Assembly (NCBI GenBank): GCA_009776905.1
Contig: WRMX01000027.1
Span: forward strand, 1 to 23,817
Length of the DNA: 23,817 nt
From: Oscillospiraceae bacterium
GTDB lineage: Bacteria; Bacillota; Clostridia; Oscillospirales; Oscillospiraceae
Reading direction: 5' to 3'
Position 1 is the stretch's first letter; each line of letters begins with the position of its first letter. Of this stretch, positions 14,613-22,429 are shown one piece after another. The notes under the pieces were generated by a model, which had not been told where the DNA came from, searched no databases, and worked only from the letters and a program-made list of their open reading frames with translations. The position numbers and the translations under genes are program-made.

Positions 14613-15959
14613 ATGGCAGACGAAGAATTGCTGGCAAAACAAATACCTCACAGCGAAGAAGCGGAACAAGCTGTCCTGGGGTCCATGCTCATCGACTCGC
14701 GATGCGTCGGTGATGTTGTGGGCGTGTTGAAAGCCGGCGACTTTTATTCAAAAATCAATAACGCGATATTTGAGACAGTATACTCAATGTTCAACTTTTC
14801 CCACCCTATAGACCCCGTGACCGTATTGGAACAAATGCGGGTGGGCGGGCACTGGCAGGACGAGCTGCCGGCGTATGTACGCGACCTTATGTTGATAACG
14901 CCCACGTCAGCGAATGTTATAGAGTATGCATGGATCGTCAAGGATAAGGCGCTCCTGCGCGATATATCCGATGCGGGAGGCGAAATCAGCTCGATGGCCA
15001 TTTCCGGTACGGGCGGCGCGATGAATATACTGGAAGCTGCCGAAAAGCGGATTTATGGGCTGCGCCAGGGCAGGAACAGGGCCGGGCTGGAGCCGATTTC
15101 CAAGGTGCTGATCGGCGTATATGAGCAGATAGCGATTGCGTCAAAAAGCGGCAGCGGGATTCCCGGGCTCGCAACGGGCCTCGTCGATCTGGACCGCGCC
15201 ACCATGGGGCTCAACAATTCCGACCTGATTATCATCGCTTCGAGGCCGGGCGTCGGAAAAACAAGCATCGCTTTGAATATTGCGCTGCATGCCGCGAAGA
15301 CTTCGGGAAAGACCGCGGCTGTTTTCTCATTGGAGATGTCACGTGAGCAATTGGCTTTACGGCTTTTGTCGTCTGAGAGCTATATTGATGGAAAGAGGTT
15401 GCAGACCGGGCGAGTCAAGCAGGATGAGTGGCGGAGGCTGGCCGATGCCGCCGCGTCGATCAGCGCTGCGGATTTGTTGATAAATGACGATCCGTCGCTG
15501 ACCGTCGCCGACATGAACGCGCAGTGTAGGCGGCTGAACAACCTGGGGCTTGTCGTGATCGACTATTTGCAATTGATCCAGTCGGCTTCCGGCACGCGCG
15601 GATACCAGACGGAGAATAGGGTGCAGGCGGTTTCCGAGATCAGCCGTACGATGAAAATTATGGCGAAAGAGCTGAACGTTCCCGTGATTTGCGCGGCGCA
15701 GCTTTCGCGAGCGAACGAGATTCGCAAGGACAAGCGGCCGCTTCTGTCTGACCTCCGCGAGTCGGGGGCCATTGAGCAGGACGCTGACGTCGTTCTCGGG
15801 CTGTATAGGGACGATTATTATAACAGGGAGTCGGAGACGCCAAATATTGCGGAGTGTCTTGTACTGAAAAACAGGCGCGGCGAGACCGGGATGATCGAGC
15901 TGCAGTTCCTGCCGGAATATACGACGTTTTCTTCGCTCGAAAGGCGCCACGAAGAATAG
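14613..15959 (+). CDS. dnaB: Replicative DNA helicase DnaB
   Basis: 448 residues from ATG 14613. The frame also opens at TTG 14595, but that start overlaps rplI and lacks an SD, while GAGGG precedes 14613. The N-terminal domain that binds primase (PHSEEAEQAVLGSMLIDSRC) is followed by a linker and the RecA-like ATPase core. The core has Walker A SRPGVGKTS (K216), the FSLEMSREQLALR stretch, Walker B LVVIDYLQLI, and the DnaB-specific SRANEIRKDKRPLLSDLRES followed by GAIEQDADVVLGLYRDDYY. The hexameric enzyme unwinds DNA at the replication fork. The gene is intact and of ordinary length, with no intein. Confidence 0.98.
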   Translation: MADEELLAKQIPHSEEAEQAVLGSMLIDSRCVGDVVGVLKAGDFYSKINNAIFETVYSMFNFSHPIDPVTVLEQMRVGGHWQDELPAYVRDLMLITPTSANVIEYAWIVKDKALLRDISDAGGEISSMAISGTGGAMNILEAAEKRIYGLRQGRNRAGLEPISKVLIGVYEQIAIASKSGSGIPGLATGLVDLDRATMGLNNSDLIIIASRPGVGKTSIALNIALHAAKTSGKTAAVFSLEMSREQLALRLLSSESYIDGKRLQTGRVKQDEWRRLADAAASISAADLLINDDPSLTVADMNAQCRRLNNLGLVVIDYLQLIQSASGTRGYQTENRVQAVSEISRTMKIMAKELNVPVICAAQLSRANEIRKDKRPLLSDLRESGAIEQDADVVLGLYRDDYYNRESETPNIAECLVLKNRRGETGMIELQFLPEYTTFSSLERRHEE

Positions 15960-15993
15960 GAGAGGGTCATATGACCACGACCGGAGTATATTT

Positions 15994-17577
15994 ATGATTG
16001 GGCTGATTGATAGGGTTGTTGCTTATGCTGATGATTTTGGCATGTTCCGGGATTCGGGGCTTTTGATGGCATGCGTTTCAGGAGGCATGGATTCTATGTG
16101 CATGCTTGATGCATTGCTGGGCATTGCACGGCTGCGTGGATTCGCTGTCAACGCCGCTCATTACAACCATAGGCTGCGCGGGGAAGAATCAGAGCGCGAC
16201 GAGCTTTTCGTCCGTGAACGTTGCGCGGCTTTGGGAGTCCCGCTGCATGTCGGGAGCGGCGATGTCGGGGCATATGCAAAGGAGCGCGGTCTGGGGCTCG
16301 AGGAGGCGGCGCGCGATTCGCGGTATTCTTTTTTCTATGCGACCGCTGCGGAGATTGGAGCATATGCCATCGCGACGGCGCATACTGCGGATGACAATGC
16401 TGAGACAATTCTCATGAATTTAGTTCGCGGCGCGGGAACTGCGGGGCTGTCCGGGATGCCTCCTGTGAGGGAAGCATATAACCATATGGGCGGCCACGGC
16501 GAATATGCAGGGTTCAGCCACAATGCGGAAGGCATATCCGGAGGGGACGGACCAGGAGGCTGTTCTGCCGCCGATACTGGGAAAATCGGAGTCATCCGCC
16601 CGATGTTGTGCGTTTCAAGGGACGAGATCATGTCTTATGCAGAGGAACGCGGCATTGCTTATGTCATGGACTCGTCGAACGAGCTTGATGTATATACCAG
16701 GAACAAGATCAGGCATAGCATTATGCCGGTCATAAAGGAGATTAACCCAAATTTTGTAGATACTGTGGCAACGAATGCGTCGCTGCTGCGTAGTGACGAG
16801 GAGTATCTGTCCGGTTTGGCGGATGCGTTTGTTGAGAGCCAATGCAAGCGATGGGGGAGAGCCGGCTCGGAGGGAGCTGTTGCTTCGGGAGAGGCGGCAG
16901 CAGAGGCAATGGCGGCGGCAACTGAAACGGCTGCGGGAGATGCGGTTGCGGGAGCTTCTGTCAACGCTGCGGAATTGGCCGCGCTTTCGCCGGCAATTTC
17001 CGGGCGCGTCGTCCGTAAGCTGTATGGCAGCGCGCTCTCTACAAAGCATGTCAAGGCAGTGCTGGAGCTTTGCAAGTGCAAAGACCCATCTGCGAGATTG
17101 TCCTTGCCGGGCATGACTGTGTATAAAGAGTATGAATATGTTGTGTTTGTGCATAAGAGCGATGAAATTGCTTCCGATGCGTTTAACCCGGTATATCCGG
17201 AGGATGGGCTGGTTTCGGCGCTTCCGGAGCTTGGGTTGAATTTGTCTTGCACATCTATTGTATATCGTGATATAATGCCTTCAATTATTAATAAATCGTT
17301 TACTTCTTTTGTATTCAAAAGTTCAGATATATGTGGTAGACTGACCGTCAGACCGCGCAAGACTGGCGATTCGATCAAGTTATACGCTTCCGGGCATACG
17401 AAAACGCTTAAAAAACTGTTTATTGAACGATGTATCCCTTTGCGGCTCAGGGGACTTGTCCCTGTTGTCGCTGACGACTGCGGTCCGCTCGCCGTTTACG
17501 GCATTGGAGTTGGCGACAGGGCGGTTGCAGCGAACGGCGACCCTGCCATCAGGCTTGATTTCACGCAATTGTCATAG
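15994..17577 (+). CDS. tilS: tRNA(Ile)-lysidine synthase with extra low-complexity insertions
   Basis: 527 residues, longer than the roughly 430–470 typical of bacterial TilS. The PP-loop SGGMDS (29–34) binds ATP; HYNHRLRGEESERDE, GLEEAARDSRYSFF and TAHTADDNAETILMNLVRG are the usual N-domain motifs. The C-terminal domain has LTVRPRKTGDSIKL and KTLKKLFIERCIP. The enzyme lysidinylates C34 of the CAU-anticodon tRNA-Ile so that it reads AUA. Two insertions are odd: a Gly-rich one (about 160–200) before IGVIRPML, and an Ala-rich one (about 287–325) in the linker. ATG 15994 follows CCGGAG; the gene starts 34 bases after dnaB and is co-directional. Confidence 0.95.
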   Translation: MIGLIDRVVAYADDFGMFRDSGLLMACVSGGMDSMCMLDALLGIARLRGFAVNAAHYNHRLRGEESERDELFVRERCAALGVPLHVGSGDVGAYAKERGLGLEEAARDSRYSFFYATAAEIGAYAIATAHTADDNAETILMNLVRGAGTAGLSGMPPVREAYNHMGGHGEYAGFSHNAEGISGGDGPGGCSAADTGKIGVIRPMLCVSRDEIMSYAEERGIAYVMDSSNELDVYTRNKIRHSIMPVIKEINPNFVDTVATNASLLRSDEEYLSGLADAFVESQCKRWGRAGSEGAVASGEAAAEAMAAATETAAGDAVAGASVNAAELAALSPAISGRVVRKLYGSALSTKHVKAVLELCKCKDPSARLSLPGMTVYKEYEYVVFVHKSDEIASDAFNPVYPEDGLVSALPELGLNLSCTSIVYRDIMPSIINKSFTSFVFKSSDICGRLTVRPRKTGDSIKLYASGHTKTLKKLFIERCIPLRLRGLVPVVADDCGPLAVYGIGVGDRAVAANGDPAIRLDFTQLS

Positions 17578-17605
17578 CTTGCGTGCCAAATAGAAGCAAG
17601 GGAGC

Positions 17606-17749
17606 ATGATGGCCTCCGTGTTTTGCCGATACGAAACCCGAAAAAGCAAATTCGTTTTGGAGAGGGGGAACGACAAAGCGAGCGAGCTTTCGGCTTCGGC
17701 CGGAAACGAGCTGGCGGAGTCTCTGACGACGATTTGGAAGAAGATTTAA
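17606..17749 (+). CDS. Possible 47-codon leader ORF overlapping the hpt start
   Basis: ATGATG at 17606 sits behind AAGGGAG at close spacing, the best ribosome site between tilS and hpt. It reads MMASVFCRYETRKSKFVLER and on to a TAA at 17747–17749, overlapping the inferred hpt start (17734) by 16 bases in another frame. It may drive translational coupling into hpt. It resembles no known protein to me, and the alternative is a frameshift or chance. Confidence 0.3.
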   Translation: MMASVFCRYETRKSKFVLERGNDKASELSASAGNELAESLTTIWKKI

Positions 17750-18270
17750 AGGATGTCCTATACACCGAGGAGCAGATCAAACAGCGCGTTATAGAGCTCG
17801 GAGCGCAAATCAACAAGGATTATGAGGGGAAAGCTCCATTGATGATCGGCATATTAAAAGGTTGCTTTGTTTTCTTTGCCGACCTCGCACGCAGCATTAA
17901 GCTGCAATGCGAGATTAGATTCCTCATTGCTTCATCATACGGATTTTCGTCCGTGACCTCGGGGACTGTGAAAATCGGCACCGAGCTGGATTTTGAGATT
18001 GAAGGTCGCGATGTCATTATTGTCGAAGACATCCTCGACAGCGGGGTCACGCTGTCGATTTTGCGCGAGCATATTGCGAGCCACAATCCTGCGTCATTGA
18101 AAGTTTGCGCGCTCCTCGACAAGCCTGCTCGCCGGCAAGTTCCAATTTCTGCCGAATATCTCGGGTTCACTTGCCCGGACGAGTTTCTCGTCGGATATGG
18201 TCTGGATTATGCGGAACGATATAGAAATCTGCCATACATTGCATCGTTGAAACCCGAAGTGTATTCCTAA
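17734..18270 (+). CDS. hpt: Hypoxanthine phosphoribosyltransferase
   Basis: 178 residues from TTG 17734, matching the usual family length. The frame is open to a TTG at 17623, but the extra 37 residues are Arg/Gly-rich and unlike any Hpt N-terminus. Motifs: VLYTEEQIKQRV near the start, IGILKGCFVFFADL (PPi loop), SSYG flexible loop, the PRPP-binding VIIVEDILDSGVTL, DKPARRQV, and the canonical C-terminus VGYGLDYAERYRNLPYI. It makes IMP or GMP from hypoxanthine or guanine and PRPP. Neither TTG has a well-placed SD; the overlapping leader ORF may supply ribosomes. tilS–hpt–ftsH is a conserved Bacillota order, and ftsH starts 18 bases downstream. Confidence 0.93.
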   Translation: MEEDLKDVLYTEEQIKQRVIELGAQINKDYEGKAPLMIGILKGCFVFFADLARSIKLQCEIRFLIASSYGFSSVTSGTVKIGTELDFEIEGRDVIIVEDILDSGVTLSILREHIASHNPASLKVCALLDKPARRQVPISAEYLGFTCPDEFLVGYGLDYAERYRNLPYIASLKPEVYS

Positions 18271-18288
18271 CTGAGAGGTGATAGCCTG

Positions 18289-20265
18289 TTGAAACCCAGA
18301 AATAGAAGCCCGCGAGAAATCGGCGTATATTTCCTGATATTCGTTATCCTCGTGTCCGCCATATACTTGTTTATGTTAGATGGAGATCCTGCAGCTACTT
18401 CCGTTAGCTACTCGGATCTGCGCCGTCTGTTTATGAGCGGCGAAGTGATTTCGTTTAAGATAAAGGATAATAAAGTCACCGCTGAGCTCAGGTCCAACTA
18501 CGGTGATACGAACAATAACAGAGTCACCCATGATTTATACGACTTTGGAGTGTTCTATGCTGATTTTGCAGACGACATCAACGATGGCATGGAGCGCGAT
18601 GATTTTGACTATACATACGAAACCGGGATGAGGTTGCCCTGGTGGGTTTCGCTCGTGCCGTATGTGATTATTATTGTGGCGTTCTTCATAATCTGGAACG
18701 CGATGATGAACCGTTCCGGAGTGGGCGGGGACAAAGGCGCGATGAGGTTCGGAAAGGCCAGGACGCGTCTGGCCAGCGATGAAAAGAATAAAAAAACATT
18801 TGCTGATGTCGCGGGTGCGGATGAGGAAAAAGCAGAGCTGAGCGAGATCGTCGACTTCCTAAAAGGCCCGCAGAAGTATATCTCCATTGGCGCGCGCATT
18901 CCAAAAGGCGTGCTCTTGATCGGGCCTCCGGGCACGGGCAAGACGCTCATCGCCAGAGCGGTCGCGGGGGAGGCGGGGGTGCAGTTCCTGTCGATTTCCG
19001 GTTCTGATTTTGTGGAGCTTTATGTTGGCGTCGGAGCCTCGCGGGTGCGTGATTTATTTGACCAGGCCAAGAAACTCGCGCCATCGATTATTTTCATCGA
19101 CGAGATTGACGCTGTCGGCAGGCAGCGCGGTGCCGGGCTTGGCGGGGGGCATGATGAACGCGAGCAGACGCTCAACCAGTTGCTTGTCGAAATGGATGGT
19201 TTCAGCACGAACGAAGGCGTCATTATTCTCGCCGCGACGAATAGGTCTGATATACTTGATAGCGCGCTTCTGCGCCCCGGGCGGTTCGACCGCCAGGTAT
19301 ATGTCGGGCTGCCCGATATTAAGGGACGCGAAGAGATTTTGAAGGTTCATTCACGCGGCAAAAGCATTGGCGAGGATGTCGTCCTTGCGGACATTGCTAA
19401 GGGGACCATAGGTTTCACCGGCGCCGATCTTGAAAACCTGCTCAATGAAGCGGCATTGCTGGCCGCGCGCGAAAACAAACGCTTTATCACGATGACGGAT
19501 ATAGAAAAGGCCACGCTCAAAGTCATTGCCGGCCCGGAGAAAAAGAGCCGCGTCGTTACGGAGCGCAGCCGCAGGATATCGGCATATCACGAGGCCGGCC
19601 ACGCTGTGGCGTCGCATTATCTGCCAAACGTGGACCCTGTCCACCATATCACGATCATTCCGCGAGGCGCCGCAGGCGGCATGACGGTATACCGCCCGCA
19701 GGAAGACAAGGATTATACATCGAGGAGCGAAATGTTTGAGCGCATCGTGTCGATGTTGGGAGGGCGCGTATCGGAGAAATTATTCATGGATGATATTTCA
19801 ACCGGAGCGTCTTCGGATATTCAAAGCGCGAGCGCGGTTGCGCGGTCGATGGTGACGAAATACGGCATGAGCGACAGATTGGGGCCGATATCATACGATG
19901 ATAGCAGCCATTCGATTTTCATTGGCCGAGATTTCTCCCAGACGAAGAGCTATTCGGAAAAGACGGCATCCATGATAGACGATGAAGTGAAGGTCATATT
20001 TGACGAAGCCAGCGGGCTTTGCGAGGAGATATTGACGGAACATAAAAGCCTTGTGGCTGCAACGGCCGAGTTTCTGCTGATGCATGAGTCGATGGATGGC
20101 GAGCTCTTCTCGCGGTTCTGCGAGAGCGGGGGCGTTTTGCCGGATCCGCAGCCGGTCGCGGAAGAAATCCCCACCGAGCCCGTTAGCGAGGATTTTGCCG
20201 ATACGTCGGATTTTCCTGATTGGTTCCGCGATAGAGACGATTCTGACAGGGACGATACTGTTTGA
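18289..20265 (+). CDS. ftsH: ATP-dependent zinc metalloprotease FtsH
   Basis: 658 residues, usual length. TTG 18289 follows GAGGTG. Helix 1 spans about residues 12–30, a periplasmic domain about 31–115, and helix 2 about 118–140. The AAA+ module has Walker A GPPGTGKT (212–219), Walker B IIFIDEIDAVG and the second region of homology TNRSDILDSALLRPGRFDR. The protease domain has the zinc site HEAGH (434–438) and a later Asp ligand in the DIST/SSDIQSA area. The C-terminal tail is acidic (DFPDWFRDRDDSDRDD). The hexameric membrane protease degrades misfolded membrane proteins and short-lived regulators. It is the last housekeeping gene of the run. Confidence 0.98.
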   Translation: MKPRNRSPREIGVYFLIFVILVSAIYLFMLDGDPAATSVSYSDLRRLFMSGEVISFKIKDNKVTAELRSNYGDTNNNRVTHDLYDFGVFYADFADDINDGMERDDFDYTYETGMRLPWWVSLVPYVIIIVAFFIIWNAMMNRSGVGGDKGAMRFGKARTRLASDEKNKKTFADVAGADEEKAELSEIVDFLKGPQKYISIGARIPKGVLLIGPPGTGKTLIARAVAGEAGVQFLSISGSDFVELYVGVGASRVRDLFDQAKKLAPSIIFIDEIDAVGRQRGAGLGGGHDEREQTLNQLLVEMDGFSTNEGVIILAATNRSDILDSALLRPGRFDRQVYVGLPDIKGREEILKVHSRGKSIGEDVVLADIAKGTIGFTGADLENLLNEAALLAARENKRFITMTDIEKATLKVIAGPEKKSRVVTERSRRISAYHEAGHAVASHYLPNVDPVHHITIIPRGAAGGMTVYRPQEDKDYTSRSEMFERIVSMLGGRVSEKLFMDDISTGASSDIQSASAVARSMVTKYGMSDRLGPISYDDSSHSIFIGRDFSQTKSYSEKTASMIDDEVKVIFDEASGLCEEILTEHKSLVAATAEFLLMHESMDGELFSRFCESGGVLPDPQPVAEEIPTEPVSEDFADTSDFPDWFRDRDDSDRDDTV

Positions 20266-20327
20266 TGCGTTAAAGACGGGTGTTTTTGACTTATTCCCCA
20301 GACTCATAAGACTCATAATGGTGGTTC

Positions 20328-21092
20328 ATGAAAAGAGTTTTTCACGTGGCGCTGCTGGTCGTATTTGCGCTGCTGTTTACAGGTTGCAGAGATGGGCGGC
20401 CGCCGAATGCGGTGTTTTCGCTTGACGATGTTCCGGATCGGCTGATTGGCGCTTTATATGGGACGCCGTCTGCTCGTTTGGCGGACGATTTGGGTACTGC
20501 GTTGGTTTTTAACAGCGGCAATGAGCTGATTGCTGCTTTGCTGGCAGGCACGGTCGATTGCGCTGTGATGGAAAGCGTCATGGCGGAAGAGATCACGCGG
20601 AACGCCTCCGGCGTCAGGATATTGAGCGACACGCTTTTGGAATATGAGTTGCGTTTTGCCGTGCCAAGAGAGAATGCGGAGCTGCTGAAGGTCGTCAATG
20701 CCGCGCTTGCGGATCTTGACATGAACGGCACGCTCAAAGGCTTGCGAGATAAGTATTTTTCAGGCAGTACATATATATATACGCCCCCGGCCGGCATTAC
20801 TGCAAGGCCGGGAGCGTTGACGCTTGCCACTACTCCTGATTCGCCACCGTATTCATTTATTGATGCGGACGGGATGTATGCGGGGCTTGATATTGATGTC
20901 GCCCAGGCTGTTTGCGATCTGCTCGGGGTCGAGCTCCGAGTCATTGCTGTCGATCCCGGGGAGCTTGTCACTGCTGTATGGTTTGGACGCGCAGAGCTGG
21001 CGGCCGGGTGGCTTCCCGGCGATGTTGACGACCAGGTCAGCGTGACCGACGCTTATGCGAACACCGCGCATGTCATCATCGTCCGTAAGTGA
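20328..21092 (+). CDS. Circularly permuted family-3 solute-binding lipoprotein
   Basis: 254 residues. Signal peptide with lipobox LFTGC (Cys20), so exported and lipid-anchored. The two halves of an SBP_bac_3 domain are in swapped order. Residues 30–146 match the usual C-terminal part (SLDDV, GTPSARLADDL, ELIAALLAGTVDCAVMES, ALADLDMNGTLKGLRDKYF). Residues 163–254 match the usual N-terminal part (LTLATTPDSPPYSFIDADGM, then YAGLDIDVAQAVCDLLGVEL). This permuted form is known in Clostridia proteins. The usual TxxR arginine that holds an amino-acid carboxylate is absent; the position reads PGDVDDQVSV, so an ordinary amino acid ligand is doubtful. No permease or ATPase is nearby. The SD (GGTGG) is weak, and the gene lies 62 bases after ftsH. 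Confidence 0.85.
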   Translation: MKRVFHVALLVVFALLFTGCRDGRPPNAVFSLDDVPDRLIGALYGTPSARLADDLGTALVFNSGNELIAALLAGTVDCAVMESVMAEEITRNASGVRILSDTLLEYELRFAVPRENAELLKVVNAALADLDMNGTLKGLRDKYFSGSTYIYTPPAGITARPGALTLATTPDSPPYSFIDADGMYAGLDIDVAQAVCDLLGVELRVIAVDPGELVTAVWFGRAELAAGWLPGDVDDQVSVTDAYANTAHVIIVRK

Positions 21093-21105
21093 TGCCGTAC
21101 TGCTC

Positions 21106-21175
21106 CCATCTGCGAATATTTTGCTGCTGTTCACGCCCTTGTGCCATCTGCGAATATTTTGCTGCTGTTCATGCC
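21106..21175. repeat. Two tandem copies of a 38-bp repeat
   Basis: CCATCTGCGAATATTTTG plus the next 14 bases recurs at 21106 and 21144, with one mismatch in the 32-base core (ACGCC versus ATGCC). It sits in the gap between the converging lipoprotein and glycosyltransferase genes. No T-rich hairpin terminator is evident there. Confidence 0.8.
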
Positions 21176-21192
21176 TTTGCGCGCGGCATAAT

Positions 21193-22362
21193 TCATTCTA
21201 TTGATTCGCGTTGCTGCAGGATTTCTTTATACCTCTCGATAGCGCTTGCGACCGCAGTATCCCATGAAAGATATAAATCATTCATGGCCCTGTCTCCAAG
21301 CGCTTTCATATAATCCTTGTTTCTAGCAAGATCCATGACAGTTTGCGCAAGGCTGTCCGCATCTTCGTCGATGAGCACAGCGTTTGTCCCATCGATGACC
21401 GGCTCTGCGGAGGAGCTGCCCCGCACAAGCACCGATGCCAGTCCGCAAGCGGACGCTTCGCGCATTGAAATGGGAGCAAGATCGAATGAAGATGGAAAAA
21501 GGAACATATCTGCGCGGCTGTAAAAAGCGCGCAGTTTTTCGCGGTCCCTGACCGGGCCCGTGAAGATACAGTCGCTCCCGAGACCGTTGCTGTGGGCGTG
21601 CTCGACGATCGCCTCAAAATCCGTGCCACCGCCGACAAAAATCATCTTGAAGCGAGTGCCCGCTGCTTTGGCTTTTTGAAGGCCGTCGAGAGTCAGCTTG
21701 ATGCCTTTATACCACATCATGCGTCCGATGTATAGGAATATCGGGATGTCCCCCGGCAAATCCAATTCTGCATTAAGCTCGCGGATGCGTTCATCGTCGG
21801 CCTTTCCTTTTGCGAAATCGACGCCGTTGTCCATGACACGATATCCGCCCTTGTATCCAAGACTGATGAGGTTCTCGCCCGCGCTCCGGCTGACGGCCCA
21901 GACCTCGTCGCAAGCTTCAATGTTGGAAACGATGATTTTTTTTACAACAGACTGCATAAATGTCGAATCAAAGTTGTTGGCGAGGTCAATGTCGAATTTC
22001 GTGTGGTATGTCATAATTATAGGCGCTCCGGTGGCATGCCGGAGCGATTTCGATATAACGGATGAGACGAACGGACAGTGGCAGTGTATGATGTCGATGG
22101 GGTAGTTTTTTATTTCTTTAATGATGCCGGGCATGGGCAAGCCCGTCCGGTATCCCGCTGTTTTCGGCGTTTTGATGCTGGGATAATGGACGATTGGGAA
22201 AGGGTATTCATATAATTCGCCGGGATACCTTGGAATGACGACAACTGCGTTGCCATGGTTGCCATGGATGATTTTGGCATAATTCAGCACGACGTTCGCC
22301 ACGCCGTCTATGACAGGAGGGAACGAGTCGTTCAATAGACAGACATTGATTGGGTTATCCAT
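21193..22362 (-). CDS. GT4-family glycosyltransferase
   Basis: 389 residues from ATG 22362, chosen because a GGATGTG SD-like stretch sits 6 bases upstream and residues run straight into the first Rossmann strand (NPINVCLLNDSFPPVIDGVA). In-frame ATGs at 22377 and 22503 would add a non-family tail, the latter overlapping the upstream gene. N-domain: FPPVIDGVANVVLNYA and TYHTKFDIDL. C-domain: FLYIGRMMWYKGIKLTLDGL, MIFVGGGTDF, and the nucleotide-sugar motif FDLAPISMREASACGLASVL, with a DX7E rather than EX7E pair, as in a Bacillota lipid-glycosyltransferase subgroup. It transfers a sugar at the inner membrane face; the acceptor is unknown. The preceding flippase-like gene suggests glycolipid synthesis. 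Confidence 0.93.
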   Translation of the reverse strand: MDNPINVCLLNDSFPPVIDGVANVVLNYAKIIHGNHGNAVVVIPRYPGELYEYPFPIVHYPSIKTPKTAGYRTGLPMPGIIKEIKNYPIDIIHCHCPFVSSVISKSLRHATGAPIIMTYHTKFDIDLANNFDSTFMQSVVKKIIVSNIEACDEVWAVSRSAGENLISLGYKGGYRVMDNGVDFAKGKADDERIRELNAELDLPGDIPIFLYIGRMMWYKGIKLTLDGLQKAKAAGTRFKMIFVGGGTDFEAIVEHAHSNGLGSDCIFTGPVRDREKLRAFYSRADMFLFPSSFDLAPISMREASACGLASVLVRGSSSAEPVIDGTNAVLIDEDADSLAQTVMDLARNKDYMKALGDRAMNDLYLSWDTAVASAIERYKEILQQRESIE

Positions 22363-22429
22363 GCTTTTCACATCCATAATGCGCGTATCTTTATTAGGCC
22401 CGTCGCCGGTGTTTGCGTTGTGAGGATTG

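Noticed and set aside
15965..15976. GGTCATATGACC palindrome between dnaB and tilS
   Set aside because: A 12-bp palindrome containing an NdeI-type core is easily due to chance and has no promoter or T run next to it.
20342..20971. A 209-codon minus-strand ORF opposite the solute-binding lipoprotein
   Set aside because: Ser-rich antisense shadow; the plus frame has a lipobox and family motifs.
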